Shown: positions 43,188-55,163 of the stretch, piece after piece
Layout: each line of letters starts with the position of its first letter
How positions within the stretch are numbered: position 1 is the first letter of the stretch
Assembly (NCBI RefSeq): GCF_964199755.1
Contig: NC_133901.1
Coordinates: 49,015,324 to 49,079,323 of the forward strand
Direction of reading: 5' to 3'
From: Larus michahellis
Lineage: Eukaryota; Chordata; Aves; Charadriiformes; Laridae
DNA length: 64,000 bases
Program-made: the position numbers and the translations under genes
The notes under the pieces: generated by a model
The model's database searches: none
The model's input: only the letters and a program-made list of their open reading frames with translations
What the model was told of the DNA's origin: nothing

Positions 43188-45827
43188 GAAGATTATGGTG
43201 TACCAAGGCTGCAAATAATAGCAGTAATAGAGACTTAGCTATGCAGGAAGTCTCATGGCTGGTGTTTGCAATCCTATGTTTCCAGAGATGTTTCCAGAGT
43301 TATTAGATCAGTAGGTACCTAAAAGTCATCCTTCAATATGTTAGGTTCATCCACCAAGATTAGATATTCTTAGGAGAAAGCTGTAATGAGATCAGAAGAT
43401 AATCATGTAAGATTTATTATACACCGCACTAAAAAAGAAGTTACAGAATGACAAAGATTGCAAGATGTTTGTACACAGAGAGATCTCTTCTGTTTGGCCG
43501 GAGGAAATCGGTCCATCAAGCAGCAGCCTGACATGCCTCAGCTTGATGACATCATCATCCAGGGTTATGCCATCACTGAAAATTCACCCAGCAGCAGTAA
43601 ATGGGAACATCTACACTTCAAAAATGTGAACTCCATCCCACAAGAAGTTCATGGTTTTTTTCAAATTCTTTTAAGCCAGGAAGGGCAGAATAATCTACCC
43701 TTTGAAAATCAAACCCTGTGAAATCCAAGCTTTTTGATAGTATCGCAGGTTGGGAAAAAGCAGTTACAAAACCCAAGCCAAAAATCCTAAAATAAAGATG
43801 ACTCTTGTATTAAAAAGACTGCAATTTCAGGCTGTCTACCCACCAACACAGTCCAGGATGACTGATTCTGTGATACGATGGACTTCTGAACTTTATGCCA
43901 TTATATGGCTGTTAACATTTTTTCAGTACTACAGCATAAGATTAACTGCACTAAGTGCCAAATACAGCAGGGTCAGATTGTGTACAACTTCATCCTAACC
44001 TGGGGGATCTCGGCCAAGCTGTGGTCCTTCCCATGAGGGATATGTTCTATCTATCTCCAGGCTTTCATGCTTCCAGCACCATTTTCAATATAGTTAGCAG
44101 CTTTCTTCTGACACAGGCTGCAGTTAATGTGGAGCACCCTCCTGGATGCTTTCTGATGCATCTGCCTCCCTGCCTTTTCTCCACGGTATACAACATACCA
44201 ATCAGTACACAGCCTTGCCTTCTCCATGCTTCTGCCACTGGCAAGGTTTTTGTGAGCTGGTTTATGTAGACTGCTAGATGCGCGGGATCAAGAATGGTTT
44301 TGTACACATTGTTTTTCTCTTTCTTTTTCTTGTAGTTTTGCTCAGCTGTTCATTGCAGGCACGAACAGGCAGTTTTACTAGCAGCGTGTTTATTTTCTTT
44401 GACTGCAGTCCTGATTTCTTACTGCTCAGGGAATTTATATACAGGAGACTATGATTCGAAGATACTCTTGCTGTTTTAAATAAGCTATCTGAGAAGCCAG
44501 ATGCAGTATAATAGGTTTGTCTGATTAAGCCCATTGCAATCTTTGGCATGGCTGGGACTACTTCTGTGCTTTCGTTTTCCAGGAGGATGAATTTCAAATG
44601 TGTTTGGATATCCTCAGAGCAGGATACAGATGTTCAAGTGACAAAAGCCAGCGTTCAGTAATCTTAATGCACACACATACTTCTTTTGGCAGGATCCTGG
44701 CACTCCAGCTGTTATTCCGATCTGCTGGACTGCTGCTTTTCATTAATCACTTCTGGCAGAAGAAAAGGCCTTCCAAAAATCTTTCACCTTTGACCTGTAC
44801 TCAAGCAGCAAAAAGGATGTTGCAGGTTATAAGGCTTGCACAAGAAGCAATCTTCAGCCTAAGCATGATCTGGAGTTTTTTGCCATGAGACTCTCCACAG
44901 GTCCATCCTGGGAAACTCAAGCAGTCTGTCAGCCTCACCACATCTTTCGTTTCCATATCTAGAAAAGGTGTTAGTCCTTGGTTACCCTGCCAGTGTTTGT
45001 AGCTGGCTGACAAGTTAGTTCATGCCTACCAGAGATCTGGCAAGACGGTATCAGAAGGATGATGATTAGAAGACAGATAATGCAGCACAAGCTTATTAAG
45101 CCTTCTGTGACTGAGGGGGAAAAAAGGAGGAAAAAGAGTCAAGAAAATATGGATGTGAATCCAAGGCAACTTCAGCCCTTTCTTCCCTGCGTTTGGCAAC
45201 ATTAATGTACAGAAATCCTTAGACAAAACTAAATTCCTCTTACTGACGTAAAAAGCAGAAAACTTTTCAAGAACACTAAATTTCACTCGACATTAAGATT
45301 AAATGTTTAAGAAAGTCAGCGCACTCAATTAAGGAACCCAAACTGCCTTTATTCTGCTTCTGATAAACGCCCTGAGAACACTGGTGAGATTATTGGTCTG
45401 TCAGTGCACCCTCATTAAGCTCCCTCATTTCTTACCGCAGGAGGTAAGGAAGCCTCCTTCCTAAACCAGCACCTTTCTTACCTGTCTCAGGATGAACTCT
45501 CACAGCTCTTCCACTGTTAGATTGGAGTCTGGGACACCAGGGATCCACATCCCAACCACCTACTCCCTCAGGATCCAATTGGGTTTAAATTCCCCATCTT
45601 ACACATCTGGAGACTGGGGACAATTGCTCCCTCTTAAGAGCTGAAACAAAGGATATTGAAAAATATATATGCATTTACTCTTAAGTGGGGGATTTCTTAA
45701 GATCGAGTCAAAAAGCTGAGCCAGGTTCCTTAGTCTTTGTGCAACTCTAGGTGTAAACTCCTCCTGCGTCTGGTGTGGTAGCATCTATTAGTATTGTATT
45801 AGTTGGCACTGGACTTCGAACACCTAG

Positions 45828-47322
45828 ATGGGATGTGAATACGTACACCTGGTAGTCAAAGGTAAGCTCAGGCTACTGCCTTCTCATAGGTAACGTGCTC
45901 ACCACAGTGTGTGCTGGCAGGAAGGATCCTGACTTTATGCCTTCATGCTGCCATGGACTGGGCTGTCCTATCATTTCTGACCACCTCCCCCATGCTGTAG
46001 GAAAACTGGAGGGGGAATTTGTGCCTATAAATAATATGTGGAAAATCAAGGGCAAATCAGCAGCCATCAGATGATATAGTTTACATCTTCACTGAAAAGC
46101 CAAAGTGAAAACGACACAAGTTGTGAACCATCCATCAACCACACCAGCTTGTGCAGGTTTGACTTTATGTCTGATGCATTTGGACATAGTAGAGAGAATG
46201 CCTGAGTAGGAGCCCGACTACGGATTCAGCTGCTGGTGTAACTCTGCCTTGTGGGCAGCTATTCCTGGAATAAAATCCTCTCCCGATCGGTGTGCACAGC
46301 ACATGGGTGGGAGCAGCATGGCCATCACACCGGCCCGTCCCTGCTTTGGCAATCCCAGTCCGGAGCAGCACTGGGACAAGGATGGCACCCCAGTGGTCTT
46401 CCCTGTTGCCAGCTGGCCAGAAGCAGACACCAGCCTTCTGCCAAAGCTCTGGTTTTCAATTACTGCAACGCACAGCTTGGGGGAAAGTTCTGGTTTCAGA
46501 GGAAACCAGAACAACTAAACAGAAGGCCACCTTTGTGGAAGAGCCCCGTTGTGAAGGAGTCCTCTCAGGAGCAGCCAGGGGCCTTCAGCAAGGCCCACAG
46601 CCAGCAGAGCCCATGGCAGACCACTATCCCTCCTCCTCCGCTGCCTACTCTTGCTCATTTAGTGTCCCCTGCAGTAGAGCAAACGCTCCTCTAGGTATTT
46701 CCAGTCTCATGATTGATGGCTTGCGACTGTCACATGAGGGGCTGTTGCAGCCCTCGGCATTAGCCAGGGGGACTATTTTTAGTAGGCAGGAGAGAAACAG
46801 AGGCAGAGCCTTCAGCTGAGTGCACCACAACCCTCTGTTCCTGACGGGTTGAGTCACTTTTTGGCACCCTCATTAAAGCATTTGGCTAACAAACTGTTTG
46901 TTTTCCTCTTCAGAAACACCGGTATCCTCAGCCAGTGGCTCGCCCCGCAGTACACGGGAGGGGAGCAGGGCAGCTCGCCTTGACAAGTCGCCATGGGGCA
47001 CTGTCAACCGGGGCGACATCCCCCAGAGCCGAGGCAGGGCGTCACAAGAGGAGGCAGAGGTTGTGAGATGCACTGAAAACTACCGAGAAGCAGCACAATG
47101 GCTGCAAGGATCTAGGCCTAATTTTGGCACTGACTACAATTTAGTTTGGCCTGAGACAGATCCGGTAAGTTTGTGGTTTTACAGAAGCCGGAGCTGGTGC
47201 TTTATGTTTTTATTGCCTTGTCTCCCCATAACTTTGGCTCTTGTTTCTAGGTCAAATTGCCACTTTGTGCAAACAATTCAAGTGTGCCTCTGGAGGCCTC
47301 CTGGAGCACAGTGTTGCCATAA
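45828..47322 (+). CDS. Candidate undescribed three-exon gene, 118 codons
   Basis: Model: exon 45828-45861 (ATG, donor AAAG|GTAAGC), exon 46914-47164 and exon 47251-47322 (TAA). Phases fit: the first exon leaves one base, the second starts with two, and the second ends on a codon boundary. The second exon has a strong acceptor (branch-like CTAAC, then TTTGTTTTCCTCTTCAG) and donor CCG|GTAAGT. The third has acceptor CTCTTGTTTCTAG. The 118-residue product is hydrophilic with no signal peptide or membrane segment seen; it includes DKSPWGTVNRGDIPQSRG and FGTDYNLVWPETDP, which resemble no family I know. A poly(A)-type ATTAAA follows at 47523. Weak points: the start is in a poor Kozak context, the frame is also open through the 86-nt second intron, and the first exon is the least certain. 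It may instead be a lncRNA. It lies between VDAC2 and SAMD8 on the opposite strand. Confidence 0.35.
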
Positions 47323-47346
47323 CCCTCCTCCTCCTCCTCCTCCTCC
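47323..47346 (+). repeat. (CCT)n microsatellite
   Basis: Seven or so CCT units lie just after the stop of the candidate gene's last exon, followed by a C-rich stretch. In the model it lies in the 3' UTR. Confidence 0.85.
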
Positions 47347-47522
47347 CTGCTTCCCCCCGCCGCGCTCCCCTTGGAGCACAGGAGGATGGGGAGAACATCA
47401 CTCACCTTATTTCTGGCAGAAAATAGTTTTTGTGATGTGTAACAGTTTTTATGCATGTGTAAACAATAGCCATATCAGATTATTGTTCTGTACATATTCA
47501 CTATTATGAGCCTAATTCCAAC

Positions 47523-47528
47523 ATTAAA
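47523..47528 (+). terminator. Possible poly(A) signal of the candidate gene
   Basis: ATTAAA lies about 200 nt downstream of the candidate stop, directly followed by an A run. It is the most common variant signal, but the A-rich context makes chance occurrence likely. Confidence 0.3.
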
Positions 47529-47529
47529 A

Positions 47530-49790
47530 AAAAACACAACTAACCCAGGAATCTTTTAAAAAGTGCCATTAGGATACAGAAGTCTTAACTGCTTAGCTTT
47601 TCCAAAAAAAATCCAAAAAACCAAACAAATAAACAAACAACAAAAAAACCCACTAAAACCTAACATCACGAAATACTTTGAATCCAAAATCTTAAGATTT
47701 GGAGGGGGCTTTTGTGATGGGACTTGTAACAAAGTTACAAAAGCCAGCAAAATTGCAGGTTAGTTTTATCAGCCCCTTTCAGTGCTTCCATTCCCACTCC
47801 AAAGAGATTCCTTAGTGGACATAGTCACCTGTAGGACATTTTTTGGTAATCCCCCCGACGTTCATTCCCCACTCTCCTTCACAGTATTTGTGAAATTAAT
47901 TGCTTTTCCCTACATTTGCTAGAGACCCTGCTTCAGTGCAACAGTAGGAATAGCAAACTTTTTGCCTGATGCTGTCTCTCTGCCCCTTTCTTTTTAGGGC
48001 TATTGCCTCCAATTATAGTATTTGAGAATCTACCAGTGATCAAGCGACACTGATTCAGTTTTGAGCAATTCATCTAGCAGAGTGAAGGGAAAAAAAATAA
48101 TTGCTTTTCACATTTAAAATGAATGATGCCTCTTTGAAAATAAGCATTCCCTATCTCCTTTCAAGTTGATATTTCTTGCTGTGCTATGCTAGAAATTAGA
48201 GCTTGAAAAGATCCTTTTGAGAAACCAAGGACACCATTGGAAAAAAAAAAACCCACCTGTTACCGAATTGGCTGTCAATACTTTGCACAAGTCAAATGAC
48301 TACCATGAACAGTCCAGTGGGTACCTATCCTAGTATCAAACTTCAGTACGGTTTCGACAGCAAGAGTATTTGTATTTCAGTATTTAGCAGCTGTTTAGCA
48401 ATCCAGAGAGAACCAGTAATTTCACCAGAATGTGTCTTAAGTCAGTGCCAAAATAAAAAGCAAACCAGTCACAGATAGCAGACCTAAGACTGTAGCTGTA
48501 ACCTTTAATTACTACATCACCCAGAACAGTTCTTTTTCCAGAAATAGTCTGACGTACATGCACATATTTATAACAGATTCATGTAGTATGTGCCAACTAT
48601 ACTTAGTCAGCATTACTGATTTCCATACTGGAGGAAGAGCTCATTAACACCAATCTTATTCTCAGACCTATGCTTTAAGAAATCAGTTTCAGTTAGTCTG
48701 AAGTTAGTTGTGAAAATATGCCCAGCCTTTGTGAACTACTTTAACAGGTCTGTGAAAGGCCAAGATTAACAATCTAATATATATTTTGAATTATGAATAG
48801 TAAATGAGACTGGCACCTGCACATTTAATAGGTAAGAATAAACTACTTCCTTGCAGTCAGCAACTGCACTGAAGAAAGAGAGAGCATGCAATGATATAAT
48901 TACACAGTTTGCTGATACTAAAGGTATTTTAATCAGGAGAGTAGTTTCTGTTCTGTACCTCATTTCCTTATGAGAGTTTTGAAAATAAATCAATAAATAA
49001 AAAACAATCAATAAATAAAACCAAAATGGTCCAAGGACAATCTGAAGTTGATTCTCCTCAAAGTCTATCAAATAAGAGCGTTGGCTAGTGAGGGCTGCTT
49101 CATCTGCATTTTAACACCAAACTAAAGCCCATCTGCATAGATTCTGTTATACTTCTCATGAAAGACAGCAGCAACTATTTCCCTTTCTAGCTCTGGCTGT
49201 AGGAATAACATGGAGAAGAGCAAGTTATTGTGGACGAGAAAGATTTTTTTTTTTTTTATTCAAAGTTCACATCTCTAAGCAGTATTGTAACATATTCTGG
49301 GAAGCAAGCAGTTATTTTCCCTGGAAGTTTTCCCAATCTGTATGTACAAACACACAAAGCACATACTTGTGTTGAGTTGCTTAGAACACAACTTACTGCG
49401 TCCCGGAATATTAGACCAAAGGCCACAGTAAGTACCCTGCAACTGGTACACTGAATCTCTTTGCTTTTGCTTCCCCTTCTTCCTTGTAATTTTTTTTTTT
49501 TTTGAGAAAGGTGTATTGCCACATCCATTTTCCTTTTTGAATTTGTTCTTCAGCAACCAATTTAAAAAAAAAAAAAAATCACGCTGAGGAAAGGCTTCGT
49601 ATTCAGGATTCTTCCTCTAAATTAGATTGATCAAGATTCTATAATTTAGAGAGAGTTAAATGAAAAACTTTCTAACAGTTCAGTACATTAAGTTTACCTG
49701 GCTCGTACTAATCAGAGGATGTTTGAGGTCACAATGCTAACAGAGATAATGAGCCATCATTTTACATACAAAGTAAATCAAGCATTTGTC
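47530..49790. other. Intergenic interval between the candidate gene and the SAMD8 3' end
   Basis: I see no gene. It holds an A-rich low-complexity stretch at 47600-47660, an (AAAT)n-like stretch near 48985-49020 and several T or A runs at 49240-49575. All open frames are short and unsupported. Confidence 0.6.
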
Positions 49791-52700
49791 GTCTTTCAAA
49801 TATTTTATTTTAGTACTTTTAAATATGTTTTAATACAACAAAGATATAAAACAATATATTAATTCAATCTGAGTTTAGAATCAAAACAATATTTACTTAT
49901 TTACAGTACTCACTTTAAACTTCACTGGCATACCTTCTAACCATTAGGTAATACTATTTTCTCTGTTGGAACAAAATTGAAGTAACTGTTCAGTGTGAAA
50001 AGTCATGTTTCTACATCCCTATTATGTTAAGTACCATGTACAATGCAGTTTGTGGTTTCTCACATTTGACAAATTTCTCTTATTTGACAAAACTGAATCA
50101 AAAGAGCAAAACTAAGTAACAGTTAGTCTTTCTAGCTATGCAGTCACTGGGCTAACAACAGGTCAGGTTATCGTGCTCCACATTTATCATCTTAAGTAAT
50201 TACACACCCATTACAAACTGGCTTTAAAAATCTGCACGTCACTGAATTACGTACATAATACTCACTGTAAACTTCTTTACAAGTGGCAGGTATGCAGGAA
50301 ACTGCGATATAGGAAATTCAGTGTTCACAATACTATAGTGTTTGAAGGGTTGTGAGAGGGTGGTTTTCTTCATGTAATGAAGACAACATCCGCAGGTTCA
50401 CGCTAAAGGACTTTTTTTTTTTTCCCCCAGAAATACTGTTTCAATTAGAATAGTGACAATGTCAAAGATACATCAGAAATAGTGATCTGTATGAATCATC
50501 AGTGGCCCTACCAATTAACCCTGGACTGATAAAGTCTACATGCGCAAAATAATCCAGAGGGTAAGCTGGCTCACTGCTAGGATGTCTGCCAAATATACGT
50601 CCATCTTGACAAGACTATGATAGCTTTTGTAGTTACAGGTCGAGTTTTTATAAAAGTATCGTAGATTGTTCACAAAACCCAGAAAAAGCAATATTGTCTG
50701 TAGATTACTCAAATTCTCCACGACTCTTCAGTAGAAACAACATGGACAGGATGAAAAACTATCAAAGTTGTTATAGGTTACTTTTCTTTTGTTATACTCC
50801 AGGTCCACAATACCTACTACCTTTTTTTTTTCCCTAAGACATCTGCTATTTCTTCAAATGCGTATTTTAATCATTAAGACTCAGCTCCACAATAGTTTTG
50901 GTGCTTGAAAACCTCGTGGACTCCTGCACATCAAAAAACTAGCTGAACAGTACTGAGTAAGTGTAGCTCTAAAGCATGCAAGCACTGCTTAAAAAAACCC
51001 CCAAGGAGATTGCAAAAGACTTGTACTGATGTCTGACTTCAACACTTCCCCTTCCCTTCAATACTCTTTTTGGCACTACATGCGACACAGGCATACAGAA
51101 AAGAAGATTATAGGAACCTATGCTTTTGTCCTCATTGAAGGGTTTCAATACTTCCAAATAACCTTATTTAACCTGCTTGCACCAAAAAATAACTTTGTTT
51201 TTTTCAAATCATTTAACTGATTCTTGCTTCTTACAGCAGCCAACTATCAAGGTTTTATTTTGATGTATTTTTTTGCTCTCAGAATCCAGTTAATTTCTTT
51301 GAAATTCTACTGGAATGTTTTCTTCTATAGTAGACGTGGGGGGAATCAGGGAAAATCAGGGAAAATAGAATTACCTATTCCCATTATGGTAGCAGCATAT
51401 CACACAGCATGCGCTTGGCCTTATCCAAGAAAACACTCAAACTAAAACAGGAACCCTCACTGAAGTCAGAGTATTTAGTGATTTGCTAAAGTTAAGCATA
51501 TCATTTGTTTCACCACAAGCAGAATACTTACAGGATCCAATTCTTGCTGATCTTGGACATTTAAATACTTTAGGCCTATCTACATTTCTGCACCAACAGT
51601 TTGTGTAAGTGTTACCTTGTTTGCCAGAGGACACGAAGATAATTAACATATATGGAAGTTTTCTATATCATTATTCAAGAACAGTTGGAGGAACCTTGCT
51701 TAAAGATCCTTCCATAAGCTTTTGTCGGTGAGATCAGAATTTGCTAAAACACACATCTATGAAAGCCTAATTTCTGTATGCAGGTATAACGTCAAAAAAA
51801 CCACATTAGCTTAAGGGATCTTCCAGGAAGGAAAAGGAAAAACTAAAGGCAAAAAGTCTAGGAAAGCTATTCTAGGAAGCTGTCATAATGTACAAAGGAA
51901 ACAAAAAAGGGGGGGGGGGGGAGGAGGGGAGATTACCCGTGTTTATTGCTTTCAGATATGTGCATTCATATCCACAAACTGATAATAAGGAAGAGCTGAA
52001 GACTATTGTCAGGTCTCAAATATTACTAGATTTTTTAAGCTACCAAAAAAATGTGACCCTCCCCTTCTTTTGTATACGCAGAGTTATTTTGTTAAGACTT
52101 TTCTACTTGATTAGCTTGTGCACTCTGTGCACTAATCTTGTTAGACACTTGCTGACATAATACAACAATTCATTCACTTCTCTGAATTCAGATTGTGTGC
52201 ACTCCCACAGACCGCAGAAGATGACTTTGCACAAAACAGACACAGCAAGTTAAAGGACAGCAAAAAGACTGGTGCGTGAATGTAAGGGAGGACGACAACC
52301 CTGAACATACTTAGCATTAAATCCAAAGCCCAACGATGCTCTTCTGCCTTTAATTAAAAAGGCTTGTTAGCAGCAGAGATGCTGCAAAATGCCTTTGAAA
52401 CATTGTCTTTTTAAAAAGGAGGTACATAATTTTAAGCCAGCCAGTTACTTGCAACTTGTTTCCATCTATTTAACAATAAACTTTACATTACCAACTTTAC
52501 AGAATGACTTGTGCTTTTTTGCACATCAAATCAGATTTTTTTGTCTTCTATCATTTCAAGCCTTCCTCTTGCACGTTTATAGAAAGACAAAATTAACTTC
52601 CAAAATAGCAGAGGACAATTATCCTAACAATTTTCTAACCCACTTCAATGCTCACAAAAATCAGCCTCTGTACATTATTTATCTCAGACTCACATATTTA

Positions 52701-55163
52701 GTATCAAGAGGAACAGCACAAAAGAACAAGTTTCCTTTAAATAACACTGATAGGCAATGCTGATTTAAAACATGGATTTACTTAACAGAATTTGAAAAAT
52801 TAAATTAGAACAAAGAGAGAAGCCTTATGTTTCAAAGTACATGAACTTAATTTAAAAAAAAAAAGTATTGAAATGATAGCTTTGCTTTATGTAAACATTA
52901 TTACACTGGGCTGTACTTGAAAATTCTCCTGCATGTCTAAGTTGCAAAATAATTTTTTAGGTTAGATACAGCTATGCCACTTAGCACTGACGTGGTCCTT
53001 TTCAGAACCAACAGCTTTGCAAGTTTAATCACATACCTCTCCACGTGTTATAACTCAGAATACAATCCTGCACATCCTGAGAACAGATGCCTTCCTAGAG
53101 TTCATAGCTGTGTGTGCATTGCGAAGGCAAATATAAATCAACAAATAGAGCTCTTTTGATTATAAAGCCTCAAGAGGAATGTTCAAATTGCCTTTCTGAA
53201 ATCAGAAAGGTAAGAACAAATGAGAAATCTTTAAATCTTCCAGAAAATTTTGTCCTTTTTTCCTTAAGTGTAAGCATACTCCCCCAATTTGGCTGGGAAG
53301 AGCCATTAGGCTATGGCAGACTGAACTTGCAATTTTGCTTAAAAATTGGAATGTTACAAATATAAAAGTCTGCAGAATAGTACAACGTATGTGTGCTCTA
53401 TACAGTTGTCAGAGATAGTCTAAGATGCACAATTCCTCTGTGGAACAGGAGCTAAATTAAGTTACAAAAGTAATATCCTATGACGAGCGGAAGATAGTCA
53501 AGTTAGTACAATCCAGGTTTATAAAGGAACACAGTACAGCAAGGAGTAGCCCACAGTAGGTTACAAACCTCCAAATACAAAACTGTCTTGCAAAATTACA
53601 AAGGGATTCTTTTCCATGTAAATGTCAGTACATTGTGGCTATTAAGTCAGCTTGTACCAAGCTGGAAATGCTTGAAGTAACTTTCCAAGGCTGACTTCCA
53701 CTACCTTTTGCATATACCACCTACTCTGAAATTGCAGTAACCAAATTAAAAGGTCTATACCATTTTTACGATTTTCACCTTTTACTTATTAGTTTTCAGC
53801 TAGCATAAATCTAATTTCAAGTCTCTACAGCCAATGTTAGAACTGTCCCCTTACAAACCACTGCACAAGAGATCACCAACAGCGTGACCCTTGCTTACGC
53901 ATTATGGACTCAGAGTGTTGGTTTGGGGGTTTTGGGAGTGTTTTTGTTGTAATTCTTTTTTCATTTTTTTAAACAACCAAAACTCAACTGCTAATGGTAC
54001 TTCTTCAGTGTAGTAAATGAGCAACTTAATTTAAGAACTAGTCTCTTTTCATATCTGTTAGAACATATACTGTGTGGTTTTATATATAAACAAATATACT
54101 GTGTATATATATATCCAGAGATATTCACCATATTGTTGACACCAGAGTGCTAAAACATACATCAATATGAGCACTATTTCCAATACTCACTATTATTACT
54201 TTTCCTGAAAGAGTTACTACATGCATTTTCCACGTCCATTTATGGGACAGTAAGATATACGAAGATAACTGTTCTGTTTTTCCAATGTTAAAGAGCTGCT
54301 CCTAAAAAGCATGCACAGGTTTGGGTATAAAGCAATTAAAACCACACCAAGAAGTTATTTTGTGGCTTTAAACTCACTAAAGCTAAATTAACTTTACTTT
54401 CATTGGATGTAGCATTTACTTTAACTCATTTATTTAAACACAAAAGGGAAAACTTTCAAGTGCTAGAACAACCATATAGACAACTGATAGACTAGACTAA
54501 ATAAGCTCTCATTAAAAAAACATCATCACTGCACAGCCACAAGGCAGACCTTCATTTTTGGCAACCTGTACGCAGACCATTTATACTGTCAATTATACTT
54601 TAAGACTTGTTATTTAACAGTTAAGAGACTCTTTTAGCAAGGAACTATACTGCTTTCCTCATTATGACACAGTACTGCTCAATCTTTAAGCATACACAGA
54701 GTTTGTTTGAAAAAAATCGTATTTATGACCATTTTAAAATAAAATCTTCATAAAGTTCTAAATTTTTCAGTCAGTATATGTAAAGGCTGGCATGTCAGGT
54801 AACGGAGGTTATTTGGACCTGTAAAGGGTATCCTATATTTAGTACAAGCACGTATTTGAGGTTACAGTTACTTAAACATTCACGCAGAACCTTACTAAGG
54901 GTAGCAGTATTCTGGTTCATATTCACGGTTCACTCATAGCCTTTACCGGTCCCTGCATTGTTTTCTATTAAAGCAACAAGAAAACAAAACACATCCCTGT
55001 GAAGTACGGGAACCCCATTTTATGGCTAAGAATCTAAGGAACAAGACAAGGAGGAGGAGATCACGGAGTGAAAAAATGTCACTTTACATTCCCCCCCCTC
55101 AACTAGCCTTGTAGGATCTCAGTCACAACACTTCATAAAAATCTGAATTGACCCACACACTCT
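49791..55163 (-). other. Probable SAMD8 3' UTR and downstream flank
   Basis: The 5.4 kb following the SAMD8 stop is AT-rich, without splice-flanked open frames, as expected of a long vertebrate 3' UTR. Candidate AATAAA signals on the - strand are at 54434-54429, 51947-51942, 51259-51254 and 49809-49804. The last is followed by a T/G-rich stretch and would give the longest form. A G-rich run (12 G) sits at about 51910-51921. Which site is used cannot be told from sequence. Confidence 0.4.
49804..49809 (-). terminator. Candidate distal SAMD8 polyadenylation signal
   Basis: AATAAA on the - strand within TATTTTATTTTAG, about 5.35 kb after the stop. T/G-rich sequence follows on the - strand. It is chosen as the distal end because the region beyond it becomes low-complexity. 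Nearer signals exist. Confidence 0.3.

Larger units (their letters stand above)
33561..45800. other. VDAC2-SAMD8 intergenic interval, left part; no gene recognised
   Basis: There is no convincing multi-exon gene. A GC-richer segment at 33.6-34.1 kb borders the VDAC2 island. A CR1 remnant lies at 35.88-36.38 kb, a GC-richer block with - strand open frames at 38.28-38.87 kb, and a GATA cluster at 39.2 kb. A run of 22 A lies at 43166-43187. Isolated strong + strand donors occur (for example TAG|GTAAGA near 40601 and GGAG|GTAAGG near 45445) without matching exons that I can support. Confidence 0.6.

Noticed and set aside
43458..43721. 87-codon + strand frame
   Set aside because: Single frame with no recognised domain, no clear acceptor and donor, and no partner exon in phase.
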